Assembly (NCBI GenBank): GCA_035293805.1
Contig: DATGMD010000041.1
Location: forward strand, 1 to 43,665
DNA from: JAJPHF01 sp035293805
GTDB taxonomy: Bacteria; Chloroflexota; UBA6077; JAJPHF01
Reading direction: 5' to 3'
Length of the DNA stretch: 43,665 nt
Position numbers and translations under genes: made by a program. Position 1 is the stretch's first letter. Each line of letters opens with the position of its first letter. Shown here in pieces: positions 1-8,390 of this stretch. A model generated the notes under the pieces. It ran no database searches and was not told the origin of the DNA. It saw only the letters and a program-made list of their open reading frames with translations.

Positions 1-225
1 GTCCGCCCCGCGGTGCGGGCAGTGCAGGCCGAGCAGCCCCGGCCGGCCCTGCTCGTCGCGGAACAGCACCAGGTCCTCGCCGAGAACCCGCACCGGCAGC
101 GGCGCCCCGCCGGGCGGCAGCTCCTCGGCCAGCGCGACCGGCTGCCAGTAGCGCCGCAGCAAGGCCCCGCCCGGTGTGCCGGGCCCGGTGTGAGTCAGCA
201 GCTCGTTCTGCTCTTGGGTCAGCAT
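1..225 (-). CDS. Rieske [2Fe-2S] aromatic-ring oxygenase, N-terminal fragment cut by window edge
   Basis: The reverse strand opens with ATG at 225-223 and stays open for 75 codons to the window edge. An AGGAGG ribosome site lies at 235-240. The product starts MLTQEQNELL, continues GTPGGALLRRYW and reaches CPHRG, the first half (CxH) of a Rieske iron-sulfur site; the second half (CxxH) and the catalytic iron site lie outside the window. The N-terminus closely parallels the Rieske oxygenase at 1549 (MLSREENELL, GTPLGALLRRYW), so the two are paralogues of the phthalate-dioxygenase-like oxygenase family. It is divergent from the 521-4338 operon and probably belongs to the same catabolic locus. 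The family is clear; the substrate is unknown. Confidence 0.88.
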   Translation of the reverse strand, partial: MLTQEQNELLTHTGPGTPGGALLRRYWQPVALAEELPPGGAPLPVRVLGEDLVLFRDEQGRPGLLGLHCPHRGAD

Positions 226-410
226 CCCGCCCCCCCTCCTGCCGGCGCATCGGCTGGAGCACGCCACGGCTCTCCGCGCGCCCGTGGTGACATTGCCGCC
301 GGCCCCCCTGCCTCCGAACGACGATCAGGCCCGCCCGAGCACATTGCGGTTGATGCGATGGTATCCAAGTCGGGGCGCCCTGTCCAGCAACCGTCGCGCG
401 GCGCTAGTGT

Positions 411-440
411 TTGACCCCGCGCCGGGCGTTCCCGTAGACT
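411..440 (+). promoter_or_regulatory. Putative sigma-70 promoter of the 521-4338 operon
   Basis: TTGACC (411-416) and TAGACT (435-440) are separated by 18 bases in the divergent intergenic region, about 80 bases upstream of the ATG at 521. The rest of 226-520 shows no gene I can support. Assigned by eye from consensus only. Confidence 0.4.
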
Positions 441-520
441 CCCGGCGGCCGCAACGGCACGCGGCCCCGGCGCGCGTCAGGACGAGCCGCGCCCCACCGA
501 GCGCGGGAGAGGCAGGTGCC

Positions 521-1534
521 ATGGCCAGGATCGCGCTTTCCATCATCTCGGCCGCCAACGAGCGGGTGCGCCCCCTGCTGGACGGCACGATCCAGCCGGA
601 GGGGGTCGAGCTGGTCCCCACACTGTCCGACCCGTCGGAGACGTTCTGGCGCCAGCTCAACTTCCAGGAGTTCCAGATCTCCGAGATGTCCCTGTCGTCG
701 TATCTCATCGCCCGCTCGCGCGGCATGGACATGATCGCCATCCCCGCCTTCCCCGCGCGGCGGTTCATGCACATGGAGCTGTCGGTCCACGCCGACGCGG
801 GGGTGCGCGAGCCCCACGACCTCGTGGACAAGCGCATCGGCGTGGGCGAGTACCAGCAGACGGCGGCGCTGTGGACGCGCGGCATCCTCGAGCACGACTT
901 CGGCGTGTCGCAGTATCGCGTCCACTGGTACATGGAGCGCACCGAGGAGCTGAGCCACGGCGGCGCCACGGGCTTCAAGCCGCCCGAGGGGATCTCGTTC
1001 CAGCGCGTGCCCCCGGACAAGAGCCTGGCGTCCATGCTCGTGAACCACGAGATCGACGCCGCGCCCGTCGGCCGCGCCTTCCGCCGCGAGACGAACGTCA
1101 TCGACCGCTCGACCCGCATCCGCGGCACGGGCGGCGACTGGAGCAAGGTGCGGCCGCTGTTCCCCGACCCGATCGCCGAGGGCGCCCGCTTCTACCGCGA
1201 GCACGGCTACATCCCCGCGAACCACACCTACGTCATCCGCGGCGATGTCTACCGCCAGTACCCCTGGCTGGCGTTCAACCTGTACATGGCGTTCGTGAAG
1301 GCCAAGGAGTACGCGCAGGAGCGCCTGGCCGACAGCATCCCCTCGGGCCTCGTGTTCGGGCGCGAGTACCTGGCCCAGACGCGCGCGATCTTCGGCGACG
1401 ACCCATTCCCCTACGGCCTGAGGGCGAATCGCCCGATGCTGCAGACGATCGTCGACTACTCGCACGAGCAGGGGCTGACGCCGGAGAAGCTGAAGCTGGA
1501 GGACCTGTTCGCGCCCAGCACGCTGGAGCTGTAG
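521..1534 (+). CDS. 4,5-dihydroxyphthalate decarboxylase (Pht5)-like / NMT1-like protein
   Basis: 337 residues, starting at ATG 521 behind GGGAGAGG (505-512); the reading frame is open further upstream but without a comparable ribosome site. No signal peptide, so cytoplasmic. Family hallmarks are EEF-like QEFQISEMSLSSYLIARSRG (residues about 50-70), a GVGEYQQTAALWTRGIL segment and a periplasmic-binding-protein type II fold. Pht5 members decarboxylate 4,5-dihydroxyphthalate to protocatechuate; many database relatives are merely named ABC substrate-binding proteins. It is first in an operon with a phthalate-dioxygenase-like Rieske protein (14 bases downstream) and a UbiD decarboxylase, which favours an enzymatic role on an aromatic acid over solute binding. 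The exact substrate cannot be read from sequence. Confidence 0.85.
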   Translation: MARIALSIISAANERVRPLLDGTIQPEGVELVPTLSDPSETFWRQLNFQEFQISEMSLSSYLIARSRGMDMIAIPAFPARRFMHMELSVHADAGVREPHDLVDKRIGVGEYQQTAALWTRGILEHDFGVSQYRVHWYMERTEELSHGGATGFKPPEGISFQRVPPDKSLASMLVNHEIDAAPVGRAFRRETNVIDRSTRIRGTGGDWSKVRPLFPDPIAEGARFYREHGYIPANHTYVIRGDVYRQYPWLAFNLYMAFVKAKEYAQERLADSIPSGLVFGREYLAQTRAIFGDDPFPYGLRANRPMLQTIVDYSHEQGLTPEKLKLEDLFAPSTLEL

Positions 1535-1548
1535 CACCGGGGGACGCC

Positions 1549-2814
1549 ATGCTGAGCCGCGAAGAGAACGAGCTGCTGACGCGCGTGGGGCCGGGCACGC
1601 CGCTGGGCGCGCTCCTGCGCCGCTACTGGTTCCCCGCGCTGCTGACCTCTGAGCTGCCCGAGCCCGGCGGCGACCCCAAGCGCGTGCGCCTGCTGGGCGA
1701 GGACCTCGTCGCCTACCGCGCCGCCGACGGGCGGGTGGGCCTGCTCGCCGAGTACTGTCCGCACCGCGGCGCGTCGCTGGCCTACGGCCGCAGCGAGGCG
1801 TGCGGCCTGCGCTGCATCTACCACGGCTGGCTGGTGGACGTCGACGGCCGCGTGCTGGAGACGCCGCCCGAGCCGCCCACGAGCACCTACAAAGACCGCC
1901 TGCGCCACGTGGCCTACGCCACCCACGAGGCGGGCGAGGTGATCTGGGCCTACATGGGCCCGCCCGAGCAGCAGCCGCCCTTCCCCGCCTTCCCCTGGAC
2001 GCTGGCGCCGCGCGAGCACTGCGCCGTGACGAAGGTGCTGCAGGACTGCAACTACTTGCAAGGGGTGGAGGGCAGCATCGACTCGGCCCACTCGGACTAC
2101 CTGCACTCCTCGAACATCCGTGGCCGCCCGCGCGACCACGCTCCCCGCCTGGAGACCCAGGACACCGCCTACGGCTTTCGCTACGCCGCCATCCGCCGGC
2201 CCGACGCGCACGCCGACACCCACCAGTACGTCCGCGTCACCATCTGGGTCGCGCCGTTCTACGTGTTCACCCCGCCCCAGCGCGCCGGCATCTCGTCTAG
2301 CGCCGGCGCCGGCCAGGACGTGCTCGTGCAGCAAGCGTGGGTGCCCATCGACGACGAGCACAACTACTTCTTCAGCCTGCGCTACAATCGCACGGGCCCG
2401 CTGGCGGAGGCGCACGCCGCCCAGTTCCGCATGGACGCCGCGTTCCGCCCCGCCCGCAACCGCGCGAACCTGCACCTGCAAGACCGCGCGGCGATGCGCG
2501 CCGGCACGAGCTGGTCGGGCATCGACGGCGTGAACAGCCAGGACTTCGCGGTGGTGGAGAGCATGGGGCCAATCGTCGACCGCACCCGCGAGCACCTCGG
2601 CGCCAGCGACGTGGCCGTGATCCGCATGCGCCGCCGCCTGCTGGAGGCCGTGCGGGCCCACCAGGCCGGCGCCCTGCCGCCGGGCCTGGACCCCTCGATT
2701 CCCTACGACCGCCTGAGCACCGACGAGCGCATCGCACCGATCGACATGCCCTGGCAGGCCGTGGCCGCCTTCGCGGGCGAAGAGGTGCCCGCCGCCCCGC
2801 TGACGACCGTTTAG
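1549..2814 (+). CDS. Rieske non-haem iron oxygenase, phthalate 4,5-dioxygenase-like alpha subunit
   Basis: 421 residues, ATG 1549 behind GGGGGA (1539-1544). The Rieske [2Fe-2S] ligands are C70 and H72 (CPHRG) and C89 and H92 (CIYHGW). The catalytic mononuclear iron site is visible as D178, H181 and H186 in GSIDSAHSDYLH, with D332 (SQDFAVVESMG) as the likely carboxylate ligand. This architecture and the QDxAVxESMGPIxDR block are typical of the phthalate dioxygenase branch, which hydroxylates aromatic acids with electrons from a separate reductase. No reductase gene is in the window. It lies between the Pht5-like and UbiD genes (24 bases to the latter), so the three are probably co-transcribed. 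The substrate is inferred only as an aromatic or heterocyclic carboxylate. Confidence 0.92.
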   Translation: MLSREENELLTRVGPGTPLGALLRRYWFPALLTSELPEPGGDPKRVRLLGEDLVAYRAADGRVGLLAEYCPHRGASLAYGRSEACGLRCIYHGWLVDVDGRVLETPPEPPTSTYKDRLRHVAYATHEAGEVIWAYMGPPEQQPPFPAFPWTLAPREHCAVTKVLQDCNYLQGVEGSIDSAHSDYLHSSNIRGRPRDHAPRLETQDTAYGFRYAAIRRPDAHADTHQYVRVTIWVAPFYVFTPPQRAGISSSAGAGQDVLVQQAWVPIDDEHNYFFSLRYNRTGPLAEAHAAQFRMDAAFRPARNRANLHLQDRAAMRAGTSWSGIDGVNSQDFAVVESMGPIVDRTREHLGASDVAVIRMRRRLLEAVRAHQAGALPPGLDPSIPYDRLSTDERIAPIDMPWQAVAAFAGEEVPAAPLTTV

Positions 2815-2838
2815 CGCGATGGCTGCACGGAGGAGCCG

Positions 2839-4338
2839 ATGACCGCAACCGAGCCCGCCCCCAAGGCCCGCCCCACCCTCGACGCCCAGCGCCAGGCCGC
2901 CGAAGGCGACCTGCGCACGTTCCTGCGCCTGGCCGAAGAGACCGGCGAGCTGTGCGTCGTCGAGGACGCCGATCCCCACCTGGAGATCGGCGCGCTCTAC
3001 GAGCTGAGCCTGGAGCACGACTATCCGCCGGTGCTGCTCTTCGACCGCATCAAGGGCTTCCCGCCCGGCTACCGCATCCTGTGCAACATCCGCACCTCCC
3101 GGCTGCTCGACGAGGGGCGGGGCATCGCCGCTGTGCAGGCCTTCCGCGCGCGCAAGCGCCAGCAACAGGCGCCCACCATCCCGCCCGAGGTCGTCGAGAG
3201 CGGCCCCGTCTTCGAAAACGTGCTGTTGGGCGACGACGTGGACGTGCTGGCGTTCCCCACGCCCCAGTGGCACGAGCTGGACGGCGGCCCCTACATCGGC
3301 ACCGAGTGCCTGATCATCAACCAGGACCCGGACACCGGCTGGGTGAATGTGGGCACCTATCGCGTGCAGGTCCACGACGCGAAGACGCTCACCGTGTTCA
3401 TCGAGCCCGGCAAGCACGGCAACCTGATCCGCCAGAAGTACTGGGACCGCGGCGAGCCGTGCCCGATGGTCGTGGTCGCGGGCCAGGCGCCGATCCTGGG
3501 GCGGCTCGCCGGCTCCAGCTCGCGCTACGGCGAGTGCGAGTTCGACGTCGCCGGCGGGCGGCTCGGCCGGCCCATCCAGGTCGTCCGCGGCAAGCTGACC
3601 GGCCTGCCGTTCCCCGCCGACGCCGAGATCGTCTTCGAGGGCTACGTGCCGCCGCGCGAGGTGGAGACGCGCGGCGAAGGGCCCTTCGGTGAGTGGCCGG
3701 GCTACTACGGCTCGAACACGCGGCCCGAGCCCGTCTTCCAGGTGAAGGCGGTCTACCACCGCGACGACCCGATCATGACGGGCCAGCCGCCCGCCAAGCC
3801 CACCTACCCGGGGCGCCACGGCAACAACGTCCCCACGTCGGCCGCCATCTGGGACGCGCTGGAGGCGGCGGGTGTGCCCGGCGTGAAGGGGGTATGGAAG
3901 CTCCAGGGCGGCGGCTCGCGCTTCATCACGGTCGTCGCCATCGAGCAGCAGCACCCCGGCCACGCCAAGATGGCCGGCCTCGTCGCCACCGGCTGTGGCC
4001 CGGCCGCCTACCTGGGCCGCATGACCATCGTGGTGGACGACGACGTGGACATCACGAACCCCACCGAGGTGCTGTGGGCGCTGGCGACCCGCTGGGACCC
4101 CAAGAGCGGCACCGACATCGTGGACGGCTGCTGGACCGGCCACATCGACCCGTTGCTCGATCCGGTGAAGCGCGAGCGCATGGACATCACGAACAGCCGC
4201 GCGATCCTGTACGCCGTGCGCCCCTACCACTGGAAGGACGAGTTCCCGCGGGTGAACGAGGTGCCGCGCGCCTACGCCGAGCAGGTCCGCGCCAAGTGGG
4301 CCGACAAGCTCGCCTTCCTGCGCACGCTCGGCGGCTAG
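2839..4338 (+). CDS. UbiD-family prenylated-FMN-dependent decarboxylase
   Basis: 499 residues, ATG 2839 with GGAGGAG at 2829-2835. The UbiD/Fdc1 catalytic Glu-Arg-Glu set is recognisable as R175 (NVGTYRVQ) plus E280 and E285 in EGPFGEWPGYY, which show the five-residue spacing of the Fdc1 pair. N170 and E233-region residues fit the prFMN/Mn/K site. Such enzymes reversibly decarboxylate aromatic or alpha,beta-unsaturated acids and need prenylated FMN made by UbiX, which is not in this window. Position as third gene after a Pht5-like protein and a Rieske oxygenase points to aromatic acid catabolism, not ubiquinone synthesis. The stop at 4338 is followed by a near-copy of its own 3' end (see repeat at 4315-4397). 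Confidence 0.93.
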   Translation: MTATEPAPKARPTLDAQRQAAEGDLRTFLRLAEETGELCVVEDADPHLEIGALYELSLEHDYPPVLLFDRIKGFPPGYRILCNIRTSRLLDEGRGIAAVQAFRARKRQQQAPTIPPEVVESGPVFENVLLGDDVDVLAFPTPQWHELDGGPYIGTECLIINQDPDTGWVNVGTYRVQVHDAKTLTVFIEPGKHGNLIRQKYWDRGEPCPMVVVAGQAPILGRLAGSSSRYGECEFDVAGGRLGRPIQVVRGKLTGLPFPADAEIVFEGYVPPREVETRGEGPFGEWPGYYGSNTRPEPVFQVKAVYHRDDPIMTGQPPAKPTYPGRHGNNVPTSAAIWDALEAAGVPGVKGVWKLQGGGSRFITVVAIEQQHPGHAKMAGLVATGCGPAAYLGRMTIVVDDDVDITNPTEVLWALATRWDPKSGTDIVDGCWTGHIDPLLDPVKRERMDITNSRAILYAVRPYHWKDEFPRVNEVPRAYAEQVRAKWADKLAFLRTLGG

Positions 4339-4397
4339 CGGCAGCCCCAGGGCACCTGGTTGGCGTAGCCGGCCGCGTTCCTGCGCCCGCTCGGCGG
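4315..4397 (+). repeat. Short direct repeat of the UbiD 3' end
   Basis: TTCCTGCGCACGCTCGGCGG at 4315-4334 (the last codons of the UbiD gene) recurs with one mismatch at 4378-4397, and both copies run into a stop codon. It looks like the remnant of a small local duplication. Confidence 0.6.
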
Positions 4398-4406
4398 GTA
4401 ACCAAG

Positions 4407-4994
4407 CTACCGCGCCCGCCAGCCCGGCGGGGGCCAGACGTCGGCCAGCCGGATCACCAGCCCGGGAAAGAGCGCCGGCCGGAACTCCGCGTCGCCCGTC
4501 AGCGACGCGACCAGTTCATAACGCCCCTCGTGCCGCTCGTACACGTCCAGCACGTGGAGCACCGGGTCCGCGAGCCAATAGTGCGGCACGCCCTGGCGCT
4601 CGTACAGCTGCTGCTTGCGCGTGCGGTCCCGCTGGGCAGTGCTGGGCGAGAGAATCTCCACCACCAGCGTGGGCGGCTCCTCGACGGCCCGCTCGGTCAC
4701 GCGCGCAAGCTGCTCGGCCGTCAAGTAGACGATGTCCGGCTCGACCACGTCGTGGTCGGTCAGGATCACGTCCAGGGGCGCGAAGAACACCATGCCCAGA
4801 CGATGGTCTAGTACGTGATTCACGAGCATCCGGAAGAGGTGCGCACTGACCCATTGGTGCCGCGGCGCGGGCGCCGGGGTCACTTCGAGTTCGCCGCCGA
4901 TGATTTCGTAGCGGTTGTGGTCATCCAGCTTCTCCCGTAGGCGCACCAGCTGCGCGTAGGTGAGCGGCGCGGGGGGCGCGGTGACGACGGCCAT
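4407..4994 (-). CDS. Uma2-family putative endonuclease (DUF820)
   Basis: 195 residues, ATG at 4994 behind GGAG (5002-5005). The restriction-endonuclease-like (PD-(D/E)xK) Uma2 core is seen as EPDIVYL, then PPTLVVEILSPSTAQRDRTRKQQLYERQGVPHYWLADP read as separate blocks: catalytic-type E in VEILS, the D...K spacing in RDRTRKQQLY, and YWLADP. Uma2 proteins are abundant multicopy genes in Chloroflexota and Cyanobacteria with no agreed biological role; nuclease activity is a fold-based prediction. The gene is convergent with UbiD, separated by only 68 bases, and has no partner gene. Confidence 0.9.
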   Translation of the reverse strand: MAVVTAPPAPLTYAQLVRLREKLDDHNRYEIIGGELEVTPAPAPRHQWVSAHLFRMLVNHVLDHRLGMVFFAPLDVILTDHDVVEPDIVYLTAEQLARVTERAVEEPPTLVVEILSPSTAQRDRTRKQQLYERQGVPHYWLADPVLHVLDVYERHEGRYELVASLTGDAEFRPALFPGLVIRLADVWPPPGWRAR

Positions 4995-5475
4995 GCAGCT
5001 ACTCCAACCCTGCCAGGACGACGGCTGCTATAAGCATAGCGCAGGCCCCGCCGACGGGGAAGGCGTATTGTATTCTTGACCAACCGATACCCATCCTCGC
5101 CGGGCGAGCGTGACGGATGGCCTTCAGGACCAGGCGCAGTGCGGGTACAGCCGGAGCCCAGGAGATGCTTCCGTTGCTTGATCTCACTACCTTCCAGGCC
5201 GTCCTCGCCCAGACTATCCTGTGGGGCAGCGAGCGCACGTTGACATCGAAGGTTACGGACAGTCTCCGCTCGGCCGAACTGCGGCCGCCCTTCGATGACC
5301 CACATGAGCTGACCGAAGCGACAATCCAAGCGGTCGTCGAGAAACGGGGGCGCTGCTCCGCGCCCGCGGACCATTGCGGGCACACGATCTGGCAGGCGCA
5401 CGGCTGCTCGCTTACGCACCTGATATGAATCTCTCCTGCGATCCTAGAGGTGGGCGCGCCAGGAGGTGTAATGAA
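4995..5475. other. Gene-poor stretch between Uma2 and the Gfo/Idh gene
   Basis: About 480 bases visibly less GC-rich than the flanks. A 103-codon plus-strand frame exists at 5117-5428 (start MAFRTRRSAG), but it has no good ribosome site, no recognisable motif and irregular composition; the reverse strand is also open in pieces. A TTGACA box at 5240-5245 has no matching -10. I do not support a gene here; a decayed gene remnant is possible. Confidence 0.4.
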
Positions 5476-6663
5476 ATGACTGCTACCAAGCCCCTGCGCT
5501 TCGGCATCGCCGGCCTCGGCATCGCCAGCACGCAGATCGTGCCCGAGTTCGCCAGGCGGCCGCACCTGGCGCTCACCGCCGCCGCCGATCCGCGCGAGGC
5601 GGCGCGAGACAAGTTCGCGCAGGAGGTCGGCGGCGAGACCTACGCGAGCGTCGAGGCGCTGTGCCAGTCCCCGAACGTGGACGTGGTGTACGTCTGCACG
5701 CCCAACCACCTGCACGCCGAGCACGTCATCTGCGCCGCCGAGCACGGCAAGCACGTCATCGTCGAGAAGCCGATGGCCCTCACCCTCGACGAGTGCGAGG
5801 CTATGAACGCCGCCGCCGAGCGTCACGGCGTGCGGCTGCTCTGCGGCCATACGCATAGCTTCGACCCGCCCGTGCGGGCGATGCGCGCGCTGGTAACGAG
5901 CGGCGAGCTAGGCCCGCTGCGGATGATCAACACCTGGCACTTCAACGAGTTCATGTACCGCCCGCGTATGCCGCACGAGCTGGATGCGGCGCGCGGCGGC
6001 AACGTCATCTTCAACCAGGGCCCCCACCAGGTGGACATCGTGCGGCTGATCGGCGGCGGACTGGTGCGCAGCGTGCGCGCGATGACGGGCATCTGGGACC
6101 CCGCGCGCCGCGCCGAGGGCGCCTACACGGCGTACCTGGAGTTCGCGGACGGCACGCCGGCCACGCTCGTCTACAACGGCTACGGCCACTTCGATACGGC
6201 CGAGTTCTCGGAGTGGGCCGGCGAGCAGCCGCGCGACCCCGACTACAACCTGCGCCGCCGGCGCGCGGTGGCCGCCGCCGCCCGCCCCGAGGACGAGTGG
6301 GCGATGAAGGAGGCCGAGCGCTACGCGGGCGCGCAGCAGCGGGCCTGGCGCGAGGACCCGAACCGTCCCCACTCGATCTTCGGCATCACCATCGTGAGCT
6401 GCGAGCGCGGCGACGTGCGGCAGTCGCCCCACGGCCTGCTCGTCTACGGCGAAGACCGCCGCTGGGAGATCCCTGTGCCGAAGGCCGACCGCGGCCGCGC
6501 CGCCGAGCTGGAGGAGATGTATCAGGCCGTGCGCCACGACCGGCCGGTGTTTCACGACGGTCGCTGGGGCGAGGCGACGCTGGAGGTCGTGCTGGCGATC
6601 ATGCAGTCCGCCCGCGAGCGCCGCGAGATCATGCTCGCCCACCAGGTGCCCAGCCCCGAGTAG
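5476..6663 (+). CDS. Gfo/Idh/MocA-family NAD(P)-dependent oxidoreductase
   Basis: 395 residues. ATG 5476 is chosen because AGGAGG (5461-5466) sits nine bases upstream; an earlier ATG at 5471 is out of frame and stops after two codons. The N-terminal Rossmann motif is GIAGLG (residues 10-15), followed by the family signature HVIVEKPMALTLDE with EKP at 97-99, and a C-terminal sugar-dehydrogenase-like alpha/beta domain containing QGPHQVDIVRLIGGG. Members oxidise or epimerise sugars, inositols or related polyols, and some reduce phthalate derivatives (4,5-dihydrophthalate dehydrogenase Pht4 is of this family). Given the Pht5-like and Rieske genes upstream, a dihydrodiol-type dehydrogenase is a reasonable guess, but a sugar substrate is equally allowed. 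It is convergent with the permease gene at 6672. Confidence 0.9.
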   Translation: MTATKPLRFGIAGLGIASTQIVPEFARRPHLALTAAADPREAARDKFAQEVGGETYASVEALCQSPNVDVVYVCTPNHLHAEHVICAAEHGKHVIVEKPMALTLDECEAMNAAAERHGVRLLCGHTHSFDPPVRAMRALVTSGELGPLRMINTWHFNEFMYRPRMPHELDAARGGNVIFNQGPHQVDIVRLIGGGLVRSVRAMTGIWDPARRAEGAYTAYLEFADGTPATLVYNGYGHFDTAEFSEWAGEQPRDPDYNLRRRRAVAAAARPEDEWAMKEAERYAGAQQRAWREDPNRPHSIFGITIVSCERGDVRQSPHGLLVYGEDRRWEIPVPKADRGRAAELEEMYQAVRHDRPVFHDGRWGEATLEVVLAIMQSARERREIMLAHQVPSPE

Positions 6664-6671
6664 GCGCGGGG

Positions 6672-8390
6672 CTAGTCCCGCACCGCCACCCGCAGCCCGA
6701 AGACGCGGGCGACGAGCGCGATGCCGGTCGTGAGCAGCACGACGATGACGCCCACCACGGCCGCCGCCTCGTAGCGGCCTTCCACCATGAAGTCGAGCTG
6801 CAAGAGCGACAGCGGGCGCGTGCCGCTCGTCGCCAGCAGCGCCACGGTGCTCACGTTGCGGGCCGCCGAGATGAAGCTGACCGCCCCCACCAGGAGCAGC
6901 ACCGGCGTGAGCAGCGGCAGTACCACGTGGCGGTAGACGTGCCACCAGGAGCCGCCGCCGATCCGCGCGGCCTCCTCCAGCTCCAAGCTGAACTGCACCA
7001 GGTGGCTCTTGATGATCTGCACGCCCAGCGTCATCGTGCTGATCACCGTGGCGATGATCAGGATGGCGAGCGTGCCGTACAGCGGGCGCAGCAGCGGGTT
7101 GCCGAGGAACACCCAGAGGAGGCCCAGCCCCAGGATGATGCCGGGCAGGGTGGACGGCAGCCAGGAGATGAAGTCGAGCGTGCCCCGCGCGGCGTACCGC
7201 GTGCGGACCGCCACGTAGGCGATCAGGCTGAACAGCGCCACCGCCACTACGGCGGTGCCGAGCGCGATCGCCAGCGTGTTGCGCACGGAGGTGAGGAAGA
7301 TCGGGTCGCCGAACACGCGGCCCCAGTGCTCCGTCGTCCACGGCGCGGGCAGGTTGAAGAAGCCGAACAGCTTCATGAAGGTGCCCAGCATCAGGAAGGT
7401 GAACGGCACCGCCGTGGTCAGCAGCACCGCGGCGAGCACCCCGGCGAACACCAGCGCGCGCCCGCGCCCCAGCCGCACCTTGGCGGCGCGAAACTGGCCG
7501 CCCACCGTGGTGTAGCTGCGGCGGGTGGTCAGCCAGCGTTGCAGGAAGATCAGCGGCACGACCAGGACCAGCACGCTCGTGCTGAGCGCGGTGGCCGCGG
7601 CAAACAGCGGCGGCTCCTGGTTGATCAAGCGGTAGACCTTCGTGCTGAAGATGAAGAACTGGAACGGTGGCCCCAGGATCGCCTCGACCTCGAACGCCTG
7701 CATCGAGTGGATCGCCGAGAGCAGCGCCACCACCAGCAGCACGGGCGCCATCACGGGCACCACGATCCGCCACACCGTCCCCAGCGTGCTGGCCCCCGTC
7801 ACGCGCGACGCCTCTTCCAGCGGGGCGTCGAGGTTGCGGAAGGCGGGCGTGAGCAGCATCACCTTCACGGCGATGCTGCTGTGCGCCACGTGGGCCCAGA
7901 CGATGCCCCAGAACGAGTAGATGTTGAAGATCGGATGGCCGACGAACGGAATGGCGGCGACCGCCTGGTTCAGCAGCCCGTACTCCGGGTCGAGCAGCAG
8001 GATCCAGCCGAGCGTCACCGGCAGCGCCGGCAGGAAGAAGGCGATCCAGAAGCCGAACTCCAGCCAGTGGGCGCCCGGGATATCCGTGCGCGCCAGCACC
8101 CAGGCGAGCGCCACGGCGATGGGCAGCGAGAGCCCGTGCTGCGCCAGCATGAGCAGGATGGTGTTCCAGACGGCCTGCACCATGCTGGGATCGCTCAGCG
8201 CGACCCGCCAGGCGTCGAGCGACCAGGTCACGGCCTGGCCCGGCCGGTTCGTCTGGAAGCTGCTCAGCACGACCATGACGACCGGATATAGCACGAGCAG
8301 GGCGAGCAGCCCCAGCAGCGCCGTGTAGCCGAGCGTCGTGCCGTTGAGCTGCCAGCGGCGCCGCGCCAGCGGCAGGCTTATGCTGGCCAT
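6672..8390 (-). CDS. ABC transporter permease, fused two-domain FbpB/SfuB type
   Basis: 572 residues with ATG at 8390. Two binding-protein-dependent permease domains are fused in tandem: membrane segments begin at residues about 21-43, and the cytoplasmic EAA loops that dock the ATPase are at 192-200 (EEASRVTGA, followed by VVPVMAP) and about 472-480 (EEAARIGGG, followed by VLPLLTP). This organisation is typical of ferric-ion, thiamine or putrescine/spermidine-type importers. It overlaps the upstream ATPase gene by 13 bases (8378-8390), indicating translational coupling. No Fe-type (SfuA/FbpA) binding protein gene adjoins, so the solute is unknown; the nearby binding proteins are NMT1/SsuA-type, which normally partner single-domain permeases. 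Confidence 0.93.
   Translation of the reverse strand: MASISLPLARRRWQLNGTTLGYTALLGLLALLVLYPVVMVVLSSFQTNRPGQAVTWSLDAWRVALSDPSMVQAVWNTILLMLAQHGLSLPIAVALAWVLARTDIPGAHWLEFGFWIAFFLPALPVTLGWILLLDPEYGLLNQAVAAIPFVGHPIFNIYSFWGIVWAHVAHSSIAVKVMLLTPAFRNLDAPLEEASRVTGASTLGTVWRIVVPVMAPVLLVVALLSAIHSMQAFEVEAILGPPFQFFIFSTKVYRLINQEPPLFAAATALSTSVLVLVVPLIFLQRWLTTRRSYTTVGGQFRAAKVRLGRGRALVFAGVLAAVLLTTAVPFTFLMLGTFMKLFGFFNLPAPWTTEHWGRVFGDPIFLTSVRNTLAIALGTAVVAVALFSLIAYVAVRTRYAARGTLDFISWLPSTLPGIILGLGLLWVFLGNPLLRPLYGTLAILIIATVISTMTLGVQIIKSHLVQFSLELEEAARIGGGSWWHVYRHVVLPLLTPVLLLVGAVSFISAARNVSTVALLATSGTRPLSLLQLDFMVEGRYEAAAVVGVIVVLLTTGIALVARVFGLRVAVRD

Noticed and set aside
1456..4230. A very long open frame on the minus strand opposite the Rieske and UbiD genes
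   Set aside because: It is antisense to two well-identified genes; GC-rich codon use keeps the reverse frame open. The product is low-complexity His/Val/Arg-rich with no motif.
5117..5428. A 103-codon plus-strand frame before the Gfo/Idh gene
   Set aside because: No ribosome site, no recognisable motif and irregular composition; frames on the opposite strand are equally open.
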